From Candidatus Bathyarchaeota archaeon (lineage in GTDB: Archaea; Thermoproteota; Bathyarchaeia; Bathyarchaeales; Bathyarchaeaceae): a DNA stretch of 11,535 nt. The translations under genes and the position numbers were made by a program. The stretch lies in assembly GCA_026967815.1 (NCBI GenBank), contig JAPUUO010000039.1, forward strand, positions 1 through 11,535. The letters run 5' to 3'. Below are positions 1-5,590 of this stretch, in pieces (position 1 is the first letter of the stretch; each line of letters opens with the position of its first letter). The notes under the pieces were generated by a model that was not told the DNA's origin, did not search any database, and saw only the letters and a list, made by a program, of their open reading frames with translations.

Positions 1-1
1 G

Positions 2-217
2 GATAGTCACAGAGATTTTGTGAAATATAAAGAGTTCGAAGGTTACTTGTGGGATCCCTTCAGGGGATTTGAGTGGCCTATTGAATATGAGCTGCCGATG
101 CGAATACCATATGTTGATGTTATTGACTCTGGCAACGAGTATGTCGTGAAAGCGGAGCTTCCAAGGTTGAAAAAGGAAAACGTGCAGATTGAAGTGGGGA
201 AAGAAACAGAAGAGAAG
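2..217 (+). pseudogene. Hsp20 (alpha-crystallin) N-terminal remnant
   Basis: Hsp20 proteins are ATP-independent holdase chaperones of about 140-170 residues. A GTG at 20 opens a frame whose first 60 residues look like an archaeal Hsp20 start: a WDPF segment (residues 11-14), then VDVIDSGNEYVVKAELP, the first strands of the alpha-crystallin domain, followed by KKENVQIEV. Similarity stops near residue 60. The rest of the domain and the C-terminal I-x-I region are missing, so it cannot fold as a normal sHSP. The frame is open upstream of 20 to the window edge, so the true start may lie outside. It also stays open downstream into a zinc-finger segment ending at 448, so one chimeric protein is the alternative reading. 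I favour a truncated remnant because the zinc-finger part has its own promoter-like signals. Confidence 0.55.
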
Positions 218-228
218 GTAAGAGCGCA

Positions 229-274
229 ATTAATATTACATACATACAGAAGATTCATAAACAAGGTGAATTTT
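229..274 (+). promoter_or_regulatory. TATA-like box and ribosome-binding site for the zinc-finger ORF
   Basis: TTAATATTA lies at 230-238. A start of transcription about 25 bases on would fall near 260, just before AAGGTGA at 263-269, which sits five bases from ATG 275. The order and spacing fit an independent archaeal promoter inside the frame that continues from the Hsp20 remnant. Confidence 0.45.
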
Positions 275-448
275 ATGCCTAGAAAGTACTATGAGCGTGC
301 AGAAGATTGGATGGTCACCTGTCCTGTATGCCATGGTACAGGCACGACAGGTGAAGGGGTTTTCAGAAAACGATGCCCAAAATGTGATGGAGCAGGAAGA
401 CTGAGCTCTACCCCGCAAACGCGGAAAGCAATAAGGAACTCTACTTGA
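275..448 (+). CDS. small DnaJ-type CXXCXGXG zinc-finger protein
   Basis: From ATG 275 this encodes 57 residues. Two motifs of the DnaJ cysteine-rich type are visible: CPVCHGTG (residues 16-23) and CPKCDGAG (residues 34-41), together able to bind one zinc ion. DnaJ normally has four such motifs, so this is half a DnaJ zinc domain with no J domain or substrate-binding domain. The start is chosen because AAGGTGA lies five bases upstream and a TATA-like box lies at 230-238. The same frame continues back to the Hsp20 remnant at 20, giving a possible 142-residue fusion. It probably binds protein or nucleic acid through the zinc site, but no partner is visible nearby. The next gene is about 150 bases downstream. 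Confidence 0.55.
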   Translation: MPRKYYERAEDWMVTCPVCHGTGTTGEGVFRKRCPKCDGAGRLSSTPQTRKAIRNST

Positions 449-603
449 TGCGGCATCATAATCGAATGATAAAGGCCAAAATCGTTAATAGTAAGCATTA
501 CAGAAGCGCGCGCTAAAGCCTACGAAAGAATTAGCATAAAATGCGGAACACTTAAGCTAAAGTGAGCATTATCATCACAAATGTAGAAAGAGGAAGATGC
601 CTT

Positions 604-855
604 ATGAGTTATTCGAGAAGAAGTAGTTATAGCCATGAGAGAAGACGTGGTCATGGCAAAGGCTATAAGCGTTGCCCAGTTGAGACGGGCAAGGAATACG
701 AAGTGGACATAACGGCAACGAGCCGCCAAGGGGAGGGCATAGCCAGAATCCAGGGTTTCGTAGTATACGTTGCCAACGCAAAGCCTCGAGACCATGTGAG
801 AATAAAGATCACGAGGATAGGCGTTAAGAACGCAAACGCAGAAATAGTCAAATAG
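604..855 (+). CDS. small TRAM-domain RNA-binding protein
   Basis: The product is 83 residues. A basic, Ser/Arg-rich N-terminal arm of about 22 residues leads into a complete TRAM domain. Key features are CPVETGKEYEVDIT, the RQGEGIARIQGFVVYV strand-turn typical of TRAM, then PRDHVRIKITRIGVKNANAEIV. TRAM is a beta-barrel OB-like fold found in tRNA-modifying enzymes. Stand-alone versions of about 70-90 residues are widespread in archaea and are reported as RNA-binding, cold-responsive chaperones. ATG 604 is chosen over the in-frame GTG at 562 because AGAGGAAG (589-596) lies seven bases before it and the extra 14 residues do not match the family. It appears monocistronic. Confidence 0.88.
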   Translation: MSYSRRSSYSHERRRGHGKGYKRCPVETGKEYEVDITATSRQGEGIARIQGFVVYVANAKPRDHVRIKITRIGVKNANAEIVK

Positions 856-875
856 GGCTTTAATCCCCAAAACAT

Positions 876-890
876 GTATGCGTTGCATAC
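876..890. repeat. short inverted repeat after the TRAM gene
   Basis: GTATGC and GCATAC form perfect six-base arms around a three-base spacer, 20 bases after the TRAM stop and followed by TTTCTC. It could be a weak terminator hairpin or a small operator. The evidence is only the palindrome. Confidence 0.3.
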
Positions 891-930
891 TTTCTCAGCC
901 GTTTAATGTAGTTTCTTCAAGCAATAACAC

Positions 931-948
931 CTGTAAAAAGTTTAAATT
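931..948 (+). promoter_or_regulatory. leaderless archaeal promoter
   Basis: A purine-rich BRE-like TGTAAAAAG (932-940) is followed by TTTAAATT (941-948). The box centre is about 27 bases before ATG 972, the usual TATA-to-start distance in archaea, and no ribosome-binding site lies between. The transcript is expected to start at or next to the start codon. Confidence 0.6.
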
Positions 949-971
949 CTTTTAGAGTTAATAGATTATCT

Positions 972-1301
972 ATGACAGAAACGACCAATATTAAGGACAC
1001 TATATTTCAAACACTTCATACACCTAACAAGAGTATTTTAAAAAGAGTTCCAAATTTAAACCCAGAAGATTATTCTCTATTACTTTATTTAGTTATAGGA
1101 TATGACTTGGGTAAAGGAAAGTATTTTGGATTGACATTCCCTTTGGAAGATAGTACTCATATAGCGGAATTAAGAGCCTTAAGCAACGGTTATGTTGAAT
1201 TTAGAGATGGTGTTGTTAGAATGGGAGTGATTAAGTTAGAAAATTTAGAGAAAATATTGAGAGCTCCTTATATTAAGCCTAGAAGTATACATATTTTGTG
1301 A
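972..1301 (+). CDS. hypothetical protein, AT-rich orphan
   Basis: This is 109 residues of unrecognised family. The N-terminal third is polar (TETTNIKDTIFQTLHTPNKS). A central hydrophobic stretch, YSLLLYLVIGYDLG (residues 34-47), is too short and interrupted to be a clear membrane helix. The C-terminal half has alternating beta-like segments (GYVEFRDGVVRMGVIKL) and ends KPRSIHIL. The start is supported by the leaderless promoter at 931-948. The coding sequence is clearly richer in A and T at third positions than the TRAM, TBP and MscS genes in this window, which suggests a recent arrival or a poorly expressed gene. No function can be assigned. Confidence 0.6.
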   Translation: MTETTNIKDTIFQTLHTPNKSILKRVPNLNPEDYSLLLYLVIGYDLGKGKYFGLTFPLEDSTHIAELRALSNGYVEFRDGVVRMGVIKLENLEKILRAPYIKPRSIHIL

Positions 1302-1339
1302 AATCTGCCAGATAGACTCATTAGTCATTGTGCGCGCCA

Positions 1340-1362
1340 GCGAGTTTTCCACTTGCACTCGC
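1340..1362. terminator. possible hairpin between convergent genes
   Basis: GCGAGT (1340-1345) and ACTCGC (1357-1362) are perfect six-base arms around an 11-base loop. The hairpin lies in the 100-base gap between the converging ends of the orphan gene (stop 1301) and the M23 peptidase gene (stop 1404), with TTTT shortly after. A shared terminator is plausible but not shown. Confidence 0.3.
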
Positions 1363-1403
1363 CACACGCATCCTTTTGACATTTGATTTGACCCATACGT
1401 GAA

Positions 1404-2081
1404 TCATGGTAAAGGTTCCGCTATGTGTGCGTTGATGAAGCCTTCACCATTCGTCAGATCATTTGTTGGATTGATCCATTCATCCATTATCTGCTGATGT
1501 ACCATGTTATCTTTGTTGCACTCTCCGAATATAGTCGTATAACCACCATAATACCATCTACCTCTTCTGGGATCATGCCCCGTCATTACAAATTGTCCTG
1601 TTCGAATCCCGAAATGCAAGTGGATGAAACCACAGTTGTATTCAGGATTTTCAGAAAGATGACCAATCAATTCATCCTTAGGGACTTGACCTATGGAAAT
1701 GAGATTCTCTCTTCTCAGGTGACCATAGACTGTGTATACATACTCTCCTGCTGGATCTTCAGGTGGGAGTTTATGCTCGATTATCACAACGTAGCCGTAA
1801 CCCAGTTGGGCGAGAGCCGCAAATCTCACGACACCATTGGCTGTAGCATAAACTGGAACCTCTGTGGCTCTGCCAACATCCTCCGCAAGATGGTAGCCAC
1901 ACCATTTCGAGTTCCACTGGGCATATTCTTGGGAGACTATCCAAGTTCCATCACGCGGTAGACGAAAGCTGTCAGCAATGTGTTCTGAGTTTGACTCCGG
2001 TTTTCTGGAATGCAACCGTAACAGCAGAACTAGAGAGAAACAGATGAAAACAGCCATAACCAACAATGCATTGCGTCTCAT
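1404..2081 (-). CDS. membrane-anchored M23 (LytM-type) metallopeptidase
   Basis: The product is 225 residues. Residues 5-22 are a hydrophobic segment after MRRN, a signal anchor that should place the enzyme outside the cell. The M23 zinc-site elements are present: HLAED (H64 and D68, the HxxxD motif), YGH (H121) and HLH (154-156). The segments between fit the beta-sheet core: VPVYATANGVVRFA, YGYVVIIEH and YVYTVYGHL. M23 enzymes cut glycyl or peptide crosslinks, classically in bacterial murein. An archaeon without murein may use it on surface proteins, pseudomurein-like material or bacterial neighbours. Cysteines 61, 150 and 188 are exported and could form a disulfide. No TATA box is obvious upstream. 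It diverges from the PRC-barrel gene. Confidence 0.85.
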   Translation of the reverse strand: MRRNALLVMAVFICFSLVLLLRLHSRKPESNSEHIADSFRLPRDGTWIVSQEYAQWNSKWCGYHLAEDVGRATEVPVYATANGVVRFAALAQLGYGYVVIIEHKLPPEDPAGEYVYTVYGHLRRENLISIGQVPKDELIGHLSENPEYNCGFIHLHFGIRTGQFVMTGHDPRRGRWYYGGYTTIFGECNKDNMVHQQIMDEWINPTNDLTNGEGFINAHIAEPLP

Positions 2082-2256
2082 TCTCTACACGCCTAGTTGT
2101 GGAATGAGAGACACTTGAAACCAGGATCACGCCGTCATTATTCGTATTAGGCGCGCCTGAGCAACTGCTTTTTTTGGGATTAAGAAAAACTTGAAAATGT
2201 GCGAGCACCACAAACTTTTTTTGTTTCAGAAAGAAAACTAGGTTTTTGGTGATTTC

Positions 2257-2541
2257 ATGGTTCAAGTAAGCAAATTGAATGGAATGAAAGTAATTACTAA
2301 GGATGCTTTCACGGTTGGCACCGTAGAGGGAGCGGAATTGAATACGGAAGAGTGGAGGATAACACACTTGCACGTAAGTCTCTCCAAAGAAGTGACAACT
2401 GACTTGGGATTCAAGAAACCCATTATCGGCCACGTAGCAATATGTCTGCCTGTCACTTACGTTGAGGCATTCGGCAACGTTATCACTCTCAAGCAGACAA
2501 GACAGGAACTAAAAGGCATTCCTGAATGCAAACACGGTTAG
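2257..2541 (+). CDS. PRC-barrel domain protein
   Basis: The product is 94 residues and is almost entirely one PRC-barrel. VSKLNGMKVITKDAFTVGTV is the first strand pair. The WRITHLHVSLSKEVTTDLGF segment and the KPIIGHVAICLPVTYV strand match the archaeal stand-alone family closely. PRC barrels are small beta-barrels that bind partner proteins or RNA (photosynthetic reaction centre H subunit, RimM). Archaeal stand-alone copies are abundant, and some are linked to cell-division machinery in haloarchaea. ATG 2257 is preceded by GGTGAT at 2249-2254. It has no co-directional neighbour close by, so it is probably expressed alone, divergently from the M23 gene. The specific partner here is unknown. 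Confidence 0.88.
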   Translation: MVQVSKLNGMKVITKDAFTVGTVEGAELNTEEWRITHLHVSLSKEVTTDLGFKKPIIGHVAICLPVTYVEAFGNVITLKQTRQELKGIPECKHG

Positions 2542-2596
2542 CTGGCACGCAGAGCTTTCATAGAACATATCTGCAGAACCGATTGGCTATCATTGA

Positions 2597-2945
2597 TTAT
2601 GATCGAGGTCTATCTTTCTGGTTTCTTCTGGAGCGCATGTCCATGATGAGCATTAGGACGCAAGATAGTGCCACATCGATCACCACTTGAAGCGAGTTTG
2701 AAAACAGAGTGATCAAACCCGGTATCTGAATGATCGGAGCATCTTTGAATCATGACAGCTATGAGTGTTAAGGCTAGAGTGACAAAGAACGAGACAAGTA
2801 CACCTTCTCTCCTTCCCTAGGATAAGTGATGGGATAGCTGATGACGGTACGAAGACCATGAAACGCCGTACGTAAAAACTAACATCTTCCGGAAAACTGG
2901 TAAGAGCATAAAGGAAATTTTATTCACTGTCGTTTGGCTCACGAG
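2597..2945 (-). pseudogene. frameshifted remnant of a membrane protein
   Basis: Read on the minus strand, three protein-like segments follow each other in different frames. The first (about 2945-2800) includes FPEDVSFYVRRFMVFVPSS and SLILGKERR. The second (about 2815-2732) is a membrane helix, GVLVSFFVTLALTLIAVMI, then QRCSD. The third (about 2750-2597) reads APIIQIPGLITLF and VVIDVALSCVLMLIMDM and ends in a basic tail before TAA. Joined, they look like a polytopic membrane protein with a cytoplasmic basic C-terminus and two frameshifts. There is no convincing start. The family is not recognised. The alternative is chance open stretches in a 450-base intergenic region; the positive-inside layout argues mildly against that. 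Confidence 0.35.
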
Positions 2946-2963
2946 GTTTGTTTGTAGTTAACC

Positions 2964-2970
2964 TTAAATT
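2964..2970 (+). promoter_or_regulatory. TATA-like box for the tandem Cas2/ChrB-like gene
   Basis: TTAAATT is centred about 27 bases before ATG 2994, and the only purine-rich stretch between is GATGAG. This fits a leaderless or nearly leaderless archaeal transcript. Confidence 0.5.
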
Positions 2971-2993
2971 CATAACCAAATGGATGAGAAATT

Positions 2994-3740
2994 ATGGTCT
3001 TGTATGCAGTGTACAGAGCTCCTAAAGAGTCAAAGGGTAGAAGCCTTGTTCCTCGTCGTTTACGAGAATTAGGCTGTAGACAAGTACATAGGTCTTTTTG
3101 GGAGATTAAAGAAGAAAAGGCTAGCAAAGTTTTGAAAGTGCTTGAGAAGAATCGGCCGATTCTTCTCAAAAGGGTGAGGGAAATTAGAAAGCCTCGTTTT
3201 ATGAAAAGTGGGGGCATCTCCGAGCTTGGTAGCTTGGTTATCGTTATGTATGCAGCTCCCATTGAAGTTAAAAGAGAGCGGATAAAGAATTTTCTTGTGA
3301 AAGCACCCTGCATTCGCCTGTGCCGCTCCGTCTATGCCTTCTCTCAAAATCACTCGTTTTTTGACAGGGAAAACGAACTAGTTGACGCCTTCAAATTCGC
3401 GACGTTCATTAAAGGAATTCAGGGTGATGTTAAGGTTATTCCACGAGTGGTTGCTGCAACTGCAGGTTCTAATGAACGGCTTTTGCAAGAAGTAAGAGGA
3501 CAAATGGAAGGGAAGGTTTCTGATATTATTGAAAGTTGCAAAGAGCTCTACCAAAAGGCTCTCAGAGGAGATGACATTGCGTCGATAAGAAGTTCGCTTT
3601 CAAAGAACAAGAAAAGGCTCCTCGCAGTAAAGAAGGTAGTTGCTTTTCATGAGAAATGGGTGAGGATGGACTTTTCAAGAAGCTTAATGAAGTCATATAA
3701 GGCCTTTAGGAAAGTAAGCTCTACTGTCAACAGGAAATAG
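2994..3740 (+). CDS. tandem Cas2/ChrB-like ferredoxin-fold protein with helical C-terminus
   Basis: This 248-residue protein appears built from two similar units. Unit 1 (1-65) starts with a strand, VLYAVYRAP, then helix VPRRLRELGCRQ, then strand VHRSFWEI. Unit 2 (about 78-153) repeats the plan: LVIVMYAAP, a basic helix RERIKNFLV, then CRSVYAFSQ. The strand-helix-'RS[FV][WY]' layout is that of Cas2 and of the ChrB N-terminal domain (VYRxPxE, RRLxxLG). Residues 155-248 are lysine-rich and helical. Cas2 acts in spacer acquisition and some Cas2-like proteins are nucleases; ChrB regulates chromate resistance. No cas gene, CRISPR array or chromate transporter is visible, so function is open. The assignment rests on fold pattern, not on a confirmed catalytic Asp. 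The promoter is probably at 2964-2970. Confidence 0.6.
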   Translation: MVLYAVYRAPKESKGRSLVPRRLRELGCRQVHRSFWEIKEEKASKVLKVLEKNRPILLKRVREIRKPRFMKSGGISELGSLVIVMYAAPIEVKRERIKNFLVKAPCIRLCRSVYAFSQNHSFFDRENELVDAFKFATFIKGIQGDVKVIPRVVAATAGSNERLLQEVRGQMEGKVSDIIESCKELYQKALRGDDIASIRSSLSKNKKRLLAVKKVVAFHEKWVRMDFSRSLMKSYKAFRKVSSTVNRK

Positions 3741-3780
3741 ACGATAAAAGGACAACCGGGGCTTATTTCTTTCTACAAGG

Positions 3781-3790
3781 TTAATATAAT
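3781..3790 (+). promoter_or_regulatory. TATA-like box upstream of the HExxH gene
   Basis: TTAATATAAT lies in the gap after the Cas2-like gene. It would give a transcript start near 3810 and a leader of about 80 bases to ATG 3891. The call is weak because the region is generally AT-rich. Confidence 0.3.
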
Positions 3791-3890
3791 TGCTGATATG
3801 TAATCTATGTAATCAGGCATCTCGAAGGTACAGAGAGTCTAGCTTTCTGGTTTTTCTTCGAAACGTGGGCAAGATGCCAAGGTGAAAGAG

Positions 3891-4412
3891 ATGCAAAAGG
3901 CAAAACTGAAAGATAAAATCATAACGACTATTCATCCTCAAAAACTCGTGAGCTTCTCCGGACACTTGTGGTTTTATACGAAATATGCCGCTATCGTTTC
4001 AAAAACTCTGAAGAAACCTTTGGTTCAAAAGTTTCTCAATTGGATAATCAAGAGAGAAACCATAGAGAAAAATGTGGTCAAGACTGTTAAAGTCATGGTT
4101 TTTCCATATCGAAAGAAGAACGGAAAGGGGCTTGCTGGAAGATACAAGAGCAAAGGCGAAATCATCCTCTATCCGAAAAGACTGAGTTTCTTTCGGAACA
4201 AGATGCGTAAATGCAAAAAACAAAAGGTTCACTTTTACATCCGGAGCAGAGCTATGGCCACACTAATACACGAATTTCTCCACGCAAAATATTTGGACGA
4301 CGAGGACAAGGTTCGAGAACTGACAAAGAGATACCTCAGCATCTTTATTCGACATCAATATAAGCAAAACTCGAATGCAAACAGCATTTTGGAAACGTTG
4401 TTCACGCAGTAA
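3891..4412 (+). CDS. lysine-rich HExxH putative metallopeptidase
   Basis: The product is 173 residues. The recognisable part is LIHEFLHAKYLDDEDKVREL: HEFLH (H127, E128, H131) is the HExxH zinc-site signature at the end of a hydrophobic helix, and E143, twelve residues on, could be the third ligand. The preceding strand GEIILYPKRLSF (89-100) could be the edge strand seen in small zincins such as SprT-like or ImmA-like peptidases. Residues 1-75 are basic with aromatic residues and match nothing I know. ATG 3891 is chosen over GTG 3882 because AAGGTGA (3879-3885) sits five bases before it; the GTG lies inside that site. The neighbour upstream is the Cas2-like gene, 150 bases away on the same strand. 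Substrate unknown. Confidence 0.6.
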   Translation: MQKAKLKDKIITTIHPQKLVSFSGHLWFYTKYAAIVSKTLKKPLVQKFLNWIIKRETIEKNVVKTVKVMVFPYRKKNGKGLAGRYKSKGEIILYPKRLSFFRNKMRKCKKQKVHFYIRSRAMATLIHEFLHAKYLDDEDKVRELTKRYLSIFIRHQYKQNSNANSILETLFTQ

Positions 4413-4525
4413 ACCTTGTTCTACTTCTTAGCTCCTAAGTGCATTCACGGCTTGAATATCAGTTCATGAAGTTGAAGAGGAACAAGATGGGTCCTAAAAC
4501 GATTAATGCGGTTAGGAGGTTCTTC

Positions 4526-4651
4526 ATGAGACATGTCGGAATGACAATGATCATACAACTGCGCGATGACTGTAGCGACTATTCCAAATCAGGCCAGACT
4601 TCACAAGTAACTCGTTTCATCACCCATTTTTGGTTTTCTTATGGCAGATAG
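4526..4651 (+). CDS. possible 41-residue small protein with strong RBS
   Basis: AGGAGGT at 4514-4520 lies five bases before ATG 4526, a near-perfect ribosome-binding site. The frame gives 41 residues starting MRHVGMTMIIQLRDDCSDYS and ending WFSYGR. It runs into the start of the direct repeat at 4600, so its last 17 codons are repeat DNA not conserved as protein in the other copy. It may be a real small protein truncated by insertion of the repeat, or chance. No family is recognised. Confidence 0.25.
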   Translation: MRHVGMTMIIQLRDDCSDYSKSGQTSQVTRFITHFWFSYGR

Positions 4652-4916
4652 AGGAACCAATGTGGTTTATCTTAATCTAAAACTTAGAATTTCTTCGTTT
4701 TTGTCCAAAAGCTGTTGTTTTTCTCCTATTCTATTGAAAAAGCCGTTTTTCCTAGCTGTTCTTCCCCTACATAACCCTTATCTGAATATGCGAAGCCACA
4801 GCCCTTTGAAGATGCAAGCAAAAAAGTTGAAGGAGATGAGGCGCATGCCTGAGGAAGAAGAATCGTGGGAGAAAGATTGGGAAGAAGATGAAGAAGAAAA
4901 AGAAGAAGACTGGTAG
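4600..4916 (+). repeat. diverged direct repeat, copy 1
   Basis: This 317-base unit begins TTCACAAGTAACTC and ends at the stop codon of an acidic reading frame (EEDW stop). Copy 2 lies at 6080-6394, has nearly the same length, and starts and ends with the same elements. Between the ends similarity is patchy, with small indels that shift frames, so most of the unit evolves like noncoding DNA or decayed coding DNA. Shared blocks include TTCACAAGTAACTC, TCACCCA, TGGCA near +40, and the GAATAT-CGAAGC block near +190. Confidence 0.65.
4641..4916 (+). CDS. acidic Trp-tail small protein, copy 1 (uncertain)
   Basis: The open frame gives up to 91 residues, but only the C-terminal part looks protein-like: a basic helix MQAKKLKEMRRM, then an acidic tail with three Trp residues spaced W-x3-W-x10-W and ending EEDW. 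The other repeat copy ends in a comparable tail (W-x5-W-x12-W, ending EDW), while its upstream frame is broken. The true product may therefore start inside, at ATG 4788, 4812 or 4845; the last has GGAG at 4832-4835. Such acidic aromatic tails often bind basic proteins, and the nearby small ORFs are strongly basic. No family is recognised. Confidence 0.35.
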   Translation: MADRGTNVVYLNLKLRISSFLSKSCCFSPILLKKPFFLAVLPLHNPYLNMRSHSPLKMQAKKLKEMRRMPEEEESWEKDWEEDEEEKEEDW

Positions 4917-5034
4917 CTAATTCGCAGTTCTTGCTTAGTCTGCAGAAAAGCTACGAAATGACTTCCGCTTTCGCAGGGATTGCATCTGCTTAATTTCCCT
5001 TTTTCAATTCTAAATCGGTCGTGCAATGTTAACA

Positions 5035-5041
5035 GGAGGTG
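5035..5041 (+). promoter_or_regulatory. strong RBS ahead of a lost start codon
   Basis: GGAGGTG is a full anti-Shine-Dalgarno match. The expected start, seven bases on, reads ACG (5049-5051) rather than ATG, and is followed by an intact AKCPRCGK zinc-ribbon beginning. Confidence 0.5.
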
Positions 5042-5048
5042 GTCGTAG

Positions 5049-5183
5049 ACGGCTAAATGTCCCAGATGTGGGAAAGTCGTTGAAAGACCAATCAACACGT
5101 GGAATCTAAGCAAAACTCATGTTAAGTAATACGAGTGCTGCGGAAAAAAGTTCCGTGATTATGAAAAGAGATTTAGTAGTTAG
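5049..5183 (+). pseudogene. decayed small zinc-ribbon protein
   Basis: One frame from ACG 5049 reads TAKCPRCGKVVERPINTW, a zinc knuckle (CPRCG) plus the ERP-x3-W linker typical of small archaeal zinc-ribbon proteins. It then meets TAA at 5127 and continues in the same frame as YECCGKKFRDYEK, the usual second half of such proteins (YEC-x2-CGKKFR) with two residues missing from the second CxxC. Three lesions are seen: start codon ATG to ACG, an in-frame stop, and a six-base loss in the second knuckle. A strong GGAGGTG lies seven bases upstream. Intact relatives of about 50-60 residues are expected in related genomes. An overlapping open frame from 5119 is in another phase here and is not coding for the first 26 codons. 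Confidence 0.55.
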
Positions 5184-5349
5184 GGGGGCATCCACCATAG
5201 GTCTACTTAGTTGGTTTAGAAAGAAGGAAAAGAGGAAGCCTGAGGAAGAACTACTCGGGCGTGCTGGCGAACTACAAACCAACATCAAGGAATATACAGA
5301 AAAAAAACCAAAAATCGCTAAGAGAAAAAGAAAGAAAAAAGGGATATAG
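5161..5349 (+). pseudogene. basic 'LxWF' small protein, copy 1, probably start-damaged
   Basis: The frame contains IGLLSWFRKKEKRKPEEE followed by a charged stretch and a Lys/Arg tail ending RKKKGI. It matches MGVLDWFTRRKERSEERR of the ORF at 6560: the ATG GGT of that ORF corresponds to ATA GGT here (5197-5202), and the purine-rich AGGGGGG upstream corresponds to its GGAGGT. The ancestral start therefore seems mutated. Translation could still begin at the in-frame ATG 5161 (62 residues), which lacks a ribosome-binding site and overlaps the zinc-ribbon remnant. The product would be extremely basic, with an amphipathic N-terminus that could attach to membranes or nucleic acid. Function is unknown. 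Confidence 0.4.
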
Positions 5350-5590
5350 GCTACCTCGCGTGTGCGATTGAAGGCAGTTTAGAGCCGACCGAGACTGTTG
5401 AGGACCTAACGATTGTAGTGAGATATTACGATCCTGGAGTATCTCATATTCCCTCTCAAATCCTCAACAGCGGGAGACGAAGGACTGCGATCTTTCCATT
5501 TTCTAAGGGAATGCAAAAGAGGCCGTTGTAGCAAATCTTTGCGTGTAGATCGACAAAAGGGAAGGGAAATCATGAGGTTTTTCTCAGTAA
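5350..5590. other. intergenic stretch with a nested inverted repeat
   Basis: No gene is supported. CTGTTGAGGA (5395-5404) pairs perfectly with TCCTCAACAG (5461-5470), and inside it TGAGATA (5419-5425) pairs with TATCTCA (5440-5446), giving a nested 76-base structure. A plus-strand frame without ATG, open to 5529, includes VEDLTIVVRYYDPGVSHIPS, which reads like protein but matches nothing I know. Either a decayed gene or a structured RNA is possible. Confidence 0.35.

Noticed and set aside
1601..1610. TTCGAATCCC, a tRNA T-loop-like string
   Set aside because: It lies inside the M23 coding sequence and no acceptor, D or anticodon stems can be built around it.
1425..1961. 178-residue plus-strand open frame
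   Set aside because: It is antisense to the M23 gene, which has a signal anchor and all zinc ligands; the plus frame has no recognisable protein features.
2838..2847. TGATGA strings as possible C/D-box sRNA
   Set aside because: No CTGA D box at suitable distance and no terminal stem was found here or at 2643.
2994..3740. CRISPR adaptation locus built around the Cas2-like protein
   Set aside because: No direct-repeat array, cas1 or other cas gene is visible in the window, and the Cas2 likeness is only fold-level.
5119..5160. Longer start (ATG 5119) for the basic LxWF frame
   Set aside because: The first 26 codons overlap the zinc-ribbon remnant out of phase and show no resemblance to the other LxWF copy.
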